Below are positions 28,276 to 36,239 of a DNA stretch of 64,000 bases, in pieces. The translations under genes and the position numbers were made by a program. The notes beneath the pieces are model-generated. The model saw only the letters and a program-made list of their open reading frames with translations. It searched no databases and had not been told where the DNA came from. Numbering within the stretch: position 1 is the first letter of the stretch; each line of letters starts with the position of its first letter. Source of the DNA: Clostridium sp. (GTDB taxonomy: Bacteria > Bacillota > Clostridia > Clostridiales > Clostridiaceae); contig NZ_JAKVOI010000001.1 of assembly GCF_022482905.1 (NCBI RefSeq), positions 1,241,958 to 1,305,957 on the forward strand. The letters run 5' to 3'.

Positions 28276-29550
28276 TTATCTCACTATTACAGCCACTCCA
28301 TCTGGTACAACTGCAACTTTTGCATCTTTGCCAGCAATATCATATGCTTTTTTCAATGCTTCCTCAAAAGTGGATGCATGCTGCATGTGGATGTTCTTTA
28401 TAATGTTAGGGTCACACATATCTGTCACCATGATTACAGTATGCTTATTTAATATTCTTGCAAGTATTTGTGATTCCCATTGGTCTGGTACAGTTTCATT
28501 TCTAGGAACTTTTTCAACTGTATCAAGATATTCCTTTGGAGTTTTAACATTTGCAAGGTTGTTATAAAAACCTTCTCCACCGTGGCCATCATTACAAGCA
28601 GCCACCATTATTATTACCCCTCCGTCTTTGCATGTTGCCTCTGCAGCTGTCATACCTTTAACCGATTGATATATATTTTGATCAAGAGGATATCCTCCAT
28701 TGGTTGAAATAGCTATATCTGCATCTACTTTAGACACCTTGGATAAATCCAATACAAATTTACATCCATCTTCATGTGCAAGTTTGCTATGTCCTGCAAA
28801 GGCATTTATTATCTTCTTGTTGCTGTCTATGACTACATTTATTATAAATGCCAGCTTTGCCTTTTCTGCTGCATAGAGCATGTCTTTGTGAATCGGATTA
28901 TCTTCAAGTATTCCAGTTCTTGAATGAGGGCTTGCGATAAATTCAGCACAATGATTAGCCATAACAGTCGTTGCAGAAGCTATTCCAGGCAGTATGCTCT
29001 TTCTACCTCCTGAAAACCCAGCAAAGAAATGTGATTCTATAAATCCCTCTGCTATTAGCAGCTCTGTTTCTACTGCTGTTTTATTGATTATAAGTTCCCC
29101 TCCAGATGGAAGTGTTCCTATTTTCACTAAACTACTTTTATCTCGTGAATCATGTACTATTATGTTTTCATTCTCCGCAATTTCTTTTCCAAATTTGTTT
29201 ATTAACTCTTCTTTGGTTGTAAGTCTGTGAAAACCAGTTGCAATCAATATCTTTATATCAATATCAGGATTTACATTTCTTATTCTCTTCAATAGAATCG
29301 GCATTATAATCTTACTTGGAACAGGTCTTGTATGGTCACTGCTTATTATGACCATATTCTTCTTTCCCTTTACCAACTCTTCCAGTTTGGGAGAACCTAT
29401 TGGATTATCAAGTGCTTTTTCAACTATCTCGGCTTCAGTCAGATCTGTTTTATATTCACCCGCTTTTGATTCCAAAACACCCGCAAGATTTTTATCGTCG
29501 ATTTCAATTTCAATCTTCCTCTTATTATAAGGCAATTCTATTTTAGCCAT
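28276..29550 (-). CDS. larA: Nickel-dependent lactate racemase LarA
   Basis: LarA interconverts D- and L-lactate with a nickel pincer nucleotide cofactor. The 424-aa protein has SDHTRPVPS (71-79), H108 in GFHR, H133 in HDSRD, H174 in IESHFFAG, K184 in GGRKSILPG and H200 in MANHC. H108, H174, K184 and H200 coincide in number with the functional residues described for Lactobacillus plantarum LarA. MAKIELPYNK at 29550 is taken as the start because GGAGGG is 7 nt upstream. It lies between lactate permease and lctB. The cofactor genes larB, larC and larE are not in the window. Confidence 0.9.
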   Translation of the reverse strand: MAKIELPYNKRKIEIEIDDKNLAGVLESKAGEYKTDLTEAEIVEKALDNPIGSPKLEELVKGKKNMVIISSDHTRPVPSKIIMPILLKRIRNVNPDIDIKILIATGFHRLTTKEELINKFGKEIAENENIIVHDSRDKSSLVKIGTLPSGGELIINKTAVETELLIAEGFIESHFFAGFSGGRKSILPGIASATTVMANHCAEFIASPHSRTGILEDNPIHKDMLYAAEKAKLAFIINVVIDSNKKIINAFAGHSKLAHEDGCKFVLDLSKVSKVDADIAISTNGGYPLDQNIYQSVKGMTAAEATCKDGGVIIMVAACNDGHGGEGFYNNLANVKTPKEYLDTVEKVPRNETVPDQWESQILARILNKHTVIMVTDMCDPNIIKNIHMQHASTFEEALKKAYDIAGKDAKVAVVPDGVAVIVR

Positions 29551-29588
29551 GATTAATCCCTCCATTTATTTAATATTTTAGTTAAAAT

Positions 29589-31130
29589 TTATATAAATTT
29601 TGCTCCTAAGAAGCATATGATGCCGGAAATAACTACATAAATTATAAAATATTTAAACACATTTCCTAAAACTTTACTTTCTGAACCTGGTTTATTAATT
29701 GCAGTTACACCAATTGCAATACCTTGAGGACAAATCATCTTTCCAATACCTGCTCCAAGAACATTTGCTGATGCCAGCCATGGTGCAGAAAGTCCAAGTC
29801 CTCGAGCTGTCTCTGCCTGTAATCCTCCAAATAAAACACTAGTTGATGTACCTGATCCTGTAACAAATGCCCCGATAGCTCCAATTAGTGGGGAAATTAT
29901 CGGATATGCTCCTCCTGTAGCTACAACTAAAAGGCTTGCAATATCTGCAATCATTCCACTATAACCCATTACCTTTGCTACTGCCATAACCGCACAAATT
30001 GTAGCCATTGCTTTCCAGTTTGCTTTTAATGTATCAACCAACACGCTAAACATCGTTGATGCTTTCGCACCTTGAATAATACCTCCAATAATTGCAGCAA
30101 TAAAAATGATGACACCTGGTGTATTGATCCAGCTAAAAGTCAACTTATTTCCACCTTGGCCTGCATATACAACTGCAACGGTTTTGTATTTTGCAATCAC
30201 GTGATTAATTGCTGGAACTAAAGTTGATGTAAGTATTAACATTACAAATATTAGAATAAATGGGCTCCATGATTTTATTGCTTTACCCAGTGATAAGCCT
30301 GATCCTTCTTTTTTATCCTGAACTTCAATAGAATACTCGTCTTCTGGTTTTTTATTAAAGATTTTTGCTGCAACGACTGTAAATATCATGCAGCAGATAG
30401 AACCTACTATGTTTGGCAATTCTGCTCCAACTACTGTTGCTGTAATATACCAAGGTATTACAAATGCCAATGCTGAAATCAGCGTAATAGGGAGTACCCC
30501 TTTCAATGCCTTTATGCCGCCACCTATAATGCATACTAAAACAAATGGGCTGATAAAAGTAAGAATTACTTCAATTATTACTGTATTTGCCGCTAATACA
30601 TGAGATGTAATTCCAGTTACCGATGAAAGTGTTACAAGTGGTATTCCAACTGATCCAAATGCAGTTGGTGTACTATTAACAACTAAACATCCTACAACTG
30701 CTGCAATTGGGTTTAATCCAATACCAGCGAGCATAGATGCCGGAATAGCAACTGCTGTACCGAACCCTGCCATTCCTTCCATGAAGTTACCGAATCCCCA
30801 TGCAATAAGTAATGCTAAAACTCTTTTATCAGTAGAAACTCCAGCCAGCATTTCTTTTATGGAGTCCATTGCACCTGTACGTAAAGTCAAGTTATACGTA
30901 AACAAGGCTGCAACAATAACTAAACAAATCGGCCACAGGGCGTTTAATATTCCTTCCAGTACTGCTGATACAGTATAAATAGCATTTAACTTCCAAAAAC
31001 CAATAGCTAAAATCACTGCAATGACAAGTGCAATAGAACAAGCTTTATGTCCTGGCATTTTTAATTTACCCAATGCGACTATAAGCCAAACAATTGGTAA
31101 TATAGCTAATAAAAATTTTAAAAATAACAT
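29589..31130 (-). CDS. lctP: L-lactate permease family transporter
   Basis: This 513-aa LldP/LctP-family carrier has 12 or more hydrophobic segments, with family signatures GFGNFMEGMAGFGTAVAIPASML, NSTPTAFGSVGIP and the C-terminal TGSGTSTSVLFGGLQ and ICPQGIAIG. It imports lactate, probably with protons, for the downstream racemase and dehydrogenase. A poly-G SD (GGGGGG) precedes ATG 31130. The leader has an imperfect dyad TGGTAGTGC...GCAGTACCA (31155-31186). A decayed paralogue of its 5' end lies just upstream. Confidence 0.92.
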   Translation of the reverse strand: MLFLKFLLAILPIVWLIVALGKLKMPGHKACSIALVIAVILAIGFWKLNAIYTVSAVLEGILNALWPICLVIVAALFTYNLTLRTGAMDSIKEMLAGVSTDKRVLALLIAWGFGNFMEGMAGFGTAVAIPASMLAGIGLNPIAAVVGCLVVNSTPTAFGSVGIPLVTLSSVTGITSHVLAANTVIIEVILTFISPFVLVCIIGGGIKALKGVLPITLISALAFVIPWYITATVVGAELPNIVGSICCMIFTVVAAKIFNKKPEDEYSIEVQDKKEGSGLSLGKAIKSWSPFILIFVMLILTSTLVPAINHVIAKYKTVAVVYAGQGGNKLTFSWINTPGVIIFIAAIIGGIIQGAKASTMFSVLVDTLKANWKAMATICAVMAVAKVMGYSGMIADIASLLVVATGGAYPIISPLIGAIGAFVTGSGTSTSVLFGGLQAETARGLGLSAPWLASANVLGAGIGKMICPQGIAIGVTAINKPGSESKVLGNVFKYFIIYVVISGIICFLGAKFI

Positions 31131-31319
31131 TTCTTTTTCCCCCCGTCAATCTTATGGTACTGCCTTCTTATTAATTAGCACTACCATTCACATTTTGATC
31201 ATATAACGTTTTCCTTATTATTTAATACTATTTTCAGACTCTTTAATAATTCTCTCCAAGTATAAAATCATAATTTTGTTTTCGTTTCCAACCTAAAGAA
31301 CTAAGGGACAGAAAAGCTT

Positions 31320-31660
31320 TACCTTGCTTCTTCTTTTGTTTTCTTCATTTCTTCAATCATAATCAAAAGAATATCAGTTACATTTCGTCTTCAATTGGTG
31401 GTATCGATGCATCTTCTACACTACCAAGTACACGTGCCAATTCTTCAAACATTTGTCATACTGCGAATGCCACACCTCTCAAGGTTGTAGTAATCGCGTT
31501 AAAAGCCGGCATTTTTCATACTAAAATATTGCAAGTAAGTATGGTTATAACTAATGTAAAAGGCCAGGTTCTATGTCCGGGTATCTTTAATATGCCTGGT
31601 GGAACCATTAGCAAAACTATTAGTATCAGTGCGATGGAAAAAAAGCAAATACATATTCAT
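31320..31660 (-). pseudogene. Decayed remnant of a second lactate permease gene
   Basis: On the minus strand from ATG 31660, after a poly-G SD like that of lctP, a frame reads MNMYLLFF, shifts frame, then continues SIALILIVLLMVPPG and ILKIPGHRTWPF to a TGA at 31516-31518. This parallels the lctP N-terminus (LAILPIVWLIVALGK, LKMPGHKACSIA). The remaining 31320-31510 has short open stretches such as EELARVLGSVED broken by stops, which I cannot assign. The duplication therefore includes the leader and about 50 codons. Confidence 0.7.
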
Positions 31661-31688
31661 AATTATTATCCCCCCCAAGAATGTATTA

Positions 31689-31699
31689 TGGTAATACCA
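31689..31699. promoter_or_regulatory. LldR/FadR-type operator core 2
   Basis: TGGTAATACCA fits the TGGT-N3-ACCA pattern of FadR-subfamily GntR regulators and is identical, in inverse orientation, to the core at 32002-32012. It lies just upstream of the permease remnant. Confidence 0.6.
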
Positions 31700-31988
31700 C
31701 CATGTTTTAAGTGTAACATAATTTTTATGAATTTTCTATAATTGTTATTAAGTTAACATCGTTTTCACAGTCAACAAAACATCGTTTTCATATGCTCAAC
31801 AACGTTTACATGCATTTTTAGAACAGAAATTACTTTGTCATGTCAAAAATCAATGCATTTTGTTAAATTTATTGTTAAGTAATTCACAATGCATTTTCTA
31901 TAAAGTATTTCATTTATAAGGATCAGTCTTAAAAAATATATTATATTCTTGATAAAAACAAATAATAATTTAAAATAAAATCATTTTT

Positions 31989-32017
31989 CAAATTGGTAAT
32001 ATGGTATTACCAATTTG
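31989..32017. promoter_or_regulatory. LldR/FadR-type operator 1
   Basis: CAAATTGGTAATA (31989-32001) and TATTACCAATTTG (32005-32017) are perfect 13-bp inverted repeats around TGG, with TGGTATTACCA inside (32002-32012). It lies 66 bp beyond the regulator stop and upstream of the lct genes. Repression by the adjacent GntR protein, relieved by lactate, is the likely role. Apart from this and the pseudogene, the 31131-32082 region is AT-rich and holds no gene I can see. Confidence 0.7.
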
Positions 32018-32082
32018 TTATCTACATTGTACCACAATTTTTTTTATATTTCCACAATAATTATAAAACAATTATTATACTT

Positions 32083-32790
32083 TTAAGTATTTACATTCCT
32101 TCTTAGATACTCATTGGTAAAATCCAGATGTTTTTTCATTTCCAGAGAAGCTCTCGCTTCATCTTTGCTCTTAATTGCTTCATATATACATTCATGCTGA
32201 TTTGCAAGCACTGTTAAATTATTTTCATCTATGAGTATTTTTTTTCTGGCATCCTTCAAAAATGAATCCATAATGGACGACATGGCATTCAATATATTTA
32301 TTATTAAAAGATTACCTGATGCCTTGGCAATTTTATAATGAAACTCCTTATCATATTTAACATTTTTCTCTTCATCTTTGCATACTTTGAATGAATCGGA
32401 TATTTTCTTCAAGTCATCCAGTTGCTCACTTGTTATTTTATTTACCGCAAGCGCTACAGTCTCTATTTCTATTATCTTCCTTACTTCAAGAACTTCCTCA
32501 GGATTGCTTTCCTGGAGCATAAACATTATAGATATAGGTTCTAGGAGAGTATTTTCAAAATTCTGCCTTATAAAATTTCCTTCACCTTGTCTGCATTCTA
32601 TTAATCCCATAATCTGGAGTGCCCTTATTGCTTCTCTAACGGATGTTCTACTGACTTCCAGATTTTCAACAAGTTCTCTCTCTGAAGGAAGTCTGTCACC
32701 CTTTTTAAGTGTACCATCAATAATCATATTTTTTATTTGCTCTATTACCTGCTCATATACCTTTGTGCTCTTTATCGGACGAAAAATCAT
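32083..32790 (-). CDS. FadR-subfamily GntR regulator, probable lactate-responsive LldR
   Basis: This 235-aa protein has a winged-helix domain (DRLPSERELVENLEVSRTSVREAI, about 32-55) and an all-helical FCD ligand domain with conserved D, H and H residues (DKEFHYKIAKASGN; QHECIYEAIKSKD; MKKHLDF). This matches LldR/PdhR-type regulators. Its place upstream of the lactate genes, and the TGGTNNNACCA operators between, support lactate control. The SD AAAGGAAGGGG is strong. Confidence 0.85.
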   Translation of the reverse strand: MIFRPIKSTKVYEQVIEQIKNMIIDGTLKKGDRLPSERELVENLEVSRTSVREAIRALQIMGLIECRQGEGNFIRQNFENTLLEPISIMFMLQESNPEEVLEVRKIIEIETVALAVNKITSEQLDDLKKISDSFKVCKDEEKNVKYDKEFHYKIAKASGNLLIINILNAMSSIMDSFLKDARKKILIDENNLTVLANQHECIYEAIKSKDEARASLEMKKHLDFTNEYLRRNVNT

Positions 32791-32812
32791 AATAATCCCC
32801 TTCCTTTTAGTT

Positions 32813-33460
32813 TCAATTTTTAAAAATATTTTTCCACTTTATATACATATCAAACAAGCTAACTACATCCTGTTCATTATATAAAAGTATTTTTTCCTTT
32901 TTATCTTCAGGCATCCTTCTTATATATTCGCTGTCTTTTATTATCCTGCTGAAAGTCCTCGCAAGATTCGAGCCACTTATAACATCACTATTTCTCTCAA
33001 TGCCAAATTCCTTCTCCAATGCCTTAAGTCCTATTGAACTGTGTATTTCCTTCTCATACTGCTTTTGCAGGTCAATATGGAAAAAGTGTTCCTTGATATC
33101 AAATTCCAGATTATATTTTTTAAATAAATAGTCTATTACCGTAAAATCATTGTTGCCAGAGAACGTAACAATATACTTCTTACCTCTGTTCCACATATCC
33201 ACAAAATAATTCTCTGTCATCTTAAGTATGTCCCTAGAATCCCTTCTGTTCTCTATCATATACTGGGTCACCTGCAGCACCTCTGCATCCCAGTTATAAA
33301 AGCAGCATCCAAAGACTCCTATACATATAGGTTTTCTATATATATAATGCTCAAGATCAAAAAATAAGGCATCCTTTAAAATAAATATATTCCCATTTAC
33401 TTTCAAAGCCTCATCGCATGAAGGCTGCTTTACAAATATGTCATCATATTTTTTTATCAC
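32813..33460 (-). CDS. Ribonuclease H-like (YprB-type) domain protein
   Basis: This 215-aa protein resembles the RNase H-like YprB domain: FFDLEHYIYRKPICIGVFGC with an acidic residue near 35, VTFSGNNDFTVIDYLF, and NEQDVVSLFDMYIKW near the end, where the final Asp would complete an exonuclease-type acidic site. The nuclease function is inferred from fold only. The start is GTG 33460 with a weak SD. It lies 22 bp upstream of the GntR gene in the same orientation. Confidence 0.65.
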   Translation of the reverse strand: MIKKYDDIFVKQPSCDEALKVNGNIFILKDALFFDLEHYIYRKPICIGVFGCCFYNWDAEVLQVTQYMIENRRDSRDILKMTENYFVDMWNRGKKYIVTFSGNNDFTVIDYLFKKYNLEFDIKEHFFHIDLQKQYEKEIHSSIGLKALEKEFGIERNSDVISGSNLARTFSRIIKDSEYIRRMPEDKKEKILLYNEQDVVSLFDMYIKWKNIFKN

Positions 33461-33558
33461 TTTATCACTCTTTTCACAAATTTACGTCATTCTTCTACAA
33501 TTGGCACTATTACATTATAGCATTTTAAATATGCACTTGAAATAACAGCATCAAAATT

Positions 33559-34284
33559 TTAGATGAACTCTATACACGATGGATCTAAATTATAAACCAT
33601 ATCCTTTCTCTCGACTACTATTTTTATCTTATGCTTCAACAGTTTATTGTCCACCGCTTCTTTTACGAGCTCTCTGGTTGGATTTACACATACAGGATTC
33701 CCCACCATGTTCAACATGTCAAAATCACCTGCTGTGTCTCCATAGCTATAGCTTTTTTTTAAATCTATGTCATATCTTTTAACAAACATCTCTATAGATT
33801 TTTTTTTGCTCTCACTGTCCCACATTGGTATAACCTCTCCAGTATATATATTATTGCTATCTATAATATACTTTGCTCCAATGTAATCATCAAATCCATA
33901 TTTTTTCGACATTTCCCTCACAAGTTCCACAGGACTCCCTGATATCGTTATTATCTTGTGTCCCTTTTTTTTATGCCACTTTATTCTGTCTCTTGTATAA
34001 GTATATACCCTGTCCCCTTTCTGTGATATTACTTTTTCTGCTATAAAATCTATCTGTGATTTGTGAAGTCCCTTTATAGCTTCTATATATATATATGCCA
34101 TTTTCAAAAGATAGTTATCATAGTTGCCCTGTCTTCTATCCCATTTTTCATATTCCGGCTTTACTTCTTTATACCATCTTTCAGGTGGAATTACCTCATA
34201 TTTTACAAGTTTCTTAAATACTTCAGTCATAAGTCCTTCTCTATAAAGAGTTCCATCTATATCAAAAAAAGCCGCTATGCTCAT
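33559..34284 (-). CDS. HAD-superfamily hydrolase, subfamily IB (SerB-like)
   Basis: This 241-aa phosphatase-like protein has motif I DIDGTLY with nucleophile D8 and D10, motif II SGSPVEL, a lysine-rich motif III (SESKKKSIEMF) and motif IV GDTAGDFDML. These are the features of HAD-IB phosphatases, which act on phosphoserine, lysophospholipid or sugar phosphates; the substrate is not predictable. The SD GGGAGG is about 9 nt upstream. It follows metI in the same orientation without a clear terminator. Confidence 0.85.
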   Translation of the reverse strand: MSIAAFFDIDGTLYREGLMTEVFKKLVKYEVIPPERWYKEVKPEYEKWDRRQGNYDNYLLKMAYIYIEAIKGLHKSQIDFIAEKVISQKGDRVYTYTRDRIKWHKKKGHKIITISGSPVELVREMSKKYGFDDYIGAKYIIDSNNIYTGEVIPMWDSESKKKSIEMFVKRYDIDLKKSYSYGDTAGDFDMLNMVGNPVCVNPTRELVKEAVDNKLLKHKIKIVVERKDMVYNLDPSCIEFI

Positions 34285-34405
34285 TTAAAGACCTCCCTTT
34301 CATTTCAATAATTACTATATAACATTGTAACATAAAAAATATATATTCTTAAAAAAATATAACTCCAAGCTTTTCATGCTTGAAGTTACATTCCATACTC
34401 TACTA

Positions 34406-35062
34406 TTATTTATTAAGTTTTCTATATATCAGATTTCCTATAGTCTGAAGCAGCTGAACAAATATTATAAGTATTATTACCGTATATATCATTACGTCAG
34501 TTTCAAATCTATAATATCCATACTTTATAGCTACATCTCCAAGTCCGCCGCCACCTACAGTTCCTGCCATAGCCGAGCATCCAACTATACTTATAACTGT
34601 AAGCGTTATTCCAAGAACTATTGAAGGAAGTGCCTCCTTGATCATCACTTTGAATATTATCTGTGTATTGCTTGCTCCAAAAGATTTTGCCGCTTCTATT
34701 ATTCCAGGATCTATTTCCTTAAGAGATGATTCAATTACCCTTGCTGCAAATGGAGCTGCCGCTATTGTAATTGGAACTATGGCCGCTGTAGTACCTATAG
34801 TTTTGCCAACTATCAATTTAGTTAATGGGAAAATTGCTATCATAAGTATTATAAAAGGAAAAGACCTCAATAAATTTATTATTACATCAAGTACCTTATA
34901 CACTGCTCTGTTAGGCCTTAATCCATTTTCTTCAGTCACTATCAACAAAATGGCAGGTATGAAACCTATAATTACAGCAAGTATTGTAGACACAACTACC
35001 ATATATAATGTCTGTCCAATGGCAGGAAGCAGTATTTCTGTAAATGTTTCTGAAAATCCCAT
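34406..35062 (-). CDS. metI: Methionine ABC transporter permease MetI
   Basis: This 218-aa permease has about five membrane helices and the EAA loop GASNTQIIFKVMIKEALPSI that contacts MetN, followed by GCSAMAGTVGGGGLGD. ATG 35062 is preferred with GGGAGG 9 nt upstream; an in-frame TTG at 35071 lies directly on the SD. It starts 1 nt past the metN stop and shares the S-box-controlled transcript. No metQ binding protein gene follows. Confidence 0.92.
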   Translation of the reverse strand: MGFSETFTEILLPAIGQTLYMVVVSTILAVIIGFIPAILLIVTEENGLRPNRAVYKVLDVIINLLRSFPFIILMIAIFPLTKLIVGKTIGTTAAIVPITIAAAPFAARVIESSLKEIDPGIIEAAKSFGASNTQIIFKVMIKEALPSIVLGITLTVISIVGCSAMAGTVGGGGLGDVAIKYGYYRFETDVMIYTVIILIIFVQLLQTIGNLIYRKLNK

Positions 35063-35063
35063 A

Positions 35064-36020
35064 TTATTCAACCTCCCAGCTTACATTTCTTGAAGAAAGA
35101 TATTCACATATGATCTCTTTATCTTTTTCATTTATATTTATAACAAGACTTCCAAGTACATCACTTCGAAATTTCTCAAGTTTTCCCCATACTATTGAAA
35201 ATTTTATATTCAAATCTATTGCCATGGACGTTATAAGATTCCCCTGACTTATATTCTTCGGGAAAAATATTCTTATGTTTATTCCCTGATCCGGCAATAT
35301 GCTATCAGCACCAAGCAGCTTTTTTAAATTTTTACCAGGTTTCAAAAATATTTCTTCTACCGTACCTGATTTTTTTATCTCTCCCTCATCAATAATAGCT
35401 ACTTTATTACATATTTCCTTTATTACTTCCATTTGATGTGTTACCACAACTATGGTTATTTTAAACTCTCTGTTTATTTTTTTCAGCAATTCAAGTATTG
35501 ATTTAGTGGTATTTGGGTCAAGAGCCGAGGTAGCTTCATCACACAGTAATATGCTGGGATTTAGTGAAAGTGCTCTTGCAATAGCTACCCTTTGTTTTTG
35601 ACCTCCGCTCAATTCCCTCGGCATACTTTCGGCCTTATCTTCCAATCCTACAAGTTGCAGCAAATTATTAACTGTTTTCCTCATTTCATTTTTATCAATA
35701 CCCCACACTTCAAGTGGAAGTGATATATTCGAATACACATTTTTTCTATTGAGCAGATTAAAATTTTGAAATATCATTCCGAGATTTCTTCTAAATATCC
35801 TTATCTGTTTGCCTTTTAAGTCTTTTACTTCTTTATTCATAACTTTTATGCTTCCTGTATCATAGGTCTCAAGACCGTTTAAGCACCTGAGAAGAGTTGA
35901 CTTTCCTGCACCGCTGTGTCCTACTATACCAAATATCTCGCCCTCTTCTATGTGGAGATTTATATCTTTTAATACATTTTTGCCACCAAAACTTTTACCA
36001 ATATTACTAATATCTATCAA
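35064..36020 (-). CDS. metN: Methionine ABC transporter ATP-binding protein MetN
   Basis: MetN powers D/L-methionine uptake. The 318-aa protein has Walker A GHSGAGKST (34-42), Q-loop IFQNFNLL, signature LSGGQKQRVAIARAL, Walker B ILLCDEATSALD and switch VVTHQ. The C-terminal ~75 residues form the NIL regulatory domain that binds methionine for feedback inhibition. The start is TTG 36020 with GGGAGG about 10 nt upstream. The S-box riboswitch lies directly upstream. Confidence 0.93.
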   Translation of the reverse strand: MIDISNIGKSFGGKNVLKDINLHIEEGEIFGIVGHSGAGKSTLLRCLNGLETYDTGSIKVMNKEVKDLKGKQIRIFRRNLGMIFQNFNLLNRKNVYSNISLPLEVWGIDKNEMRKTVNNLLQLVGLEDKAESMPRELSGGQKQRVAIARALSLNPSILLCDEATSALDPNTTKSILELLKKINREFKITIVVVTHQMEVIKEICNKVAIIDEGEIKKSGTVEEIFLKPGKNLKKLLGADSILPDQGINIRIFFPKNISQGNLITSMAIDLNIKFSIVWGKLEKFRSDVLGSLVININEKDKEIICEYLSSRNVSWEVE

Positions 36021-36050
36021 TATATTTCATCCTCCCATATAAAGTCTTAG

Positions 36051-36206
36051 CAAAAAACAAAAGTCCGAGGAAAACCTCAGACTTAATTACAAAACAATAT
36101 CTCATCTTTCAGCTCCCGCTGCAGGAATTAGCACCATTGTACAAAACACTTTCATACTGGTTGCCGGATTTCAAAGGGCCTGTCCCCTCCACCTCTCTTG
36201 ATAAGT
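36051..36206 (-). ncRNA. SAM-I (S-box) riboswitch with terminator, upstream of metNI
   Basis: Minus strand from 36206: CTTATCAAGAGAGGTGGAGG, GACAGGCCC, GAAATCCGGCAACC, GGTGCTAATTCCTGC and GAGCTGAAAGATGAG. These are the conserved S-box blocks in order. They are followed by a terminator (AAGTCTGAGG/CCTCGGACTT, then TTTGTTTTTTG, 36051-36085). When SAM is high, transcription of metN-metI should stop here. Confidence 0.95.
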
Positions 36207-36239
36207 TCAGAATTTATACCTGACACGCAACTAATTATA

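Noticed and set aside
32378-32884. Plus-strand frame of 168 codons
   Set aside because: Antisense to the GntR regulator with Ile/Ser-rich composition typical of shadows.
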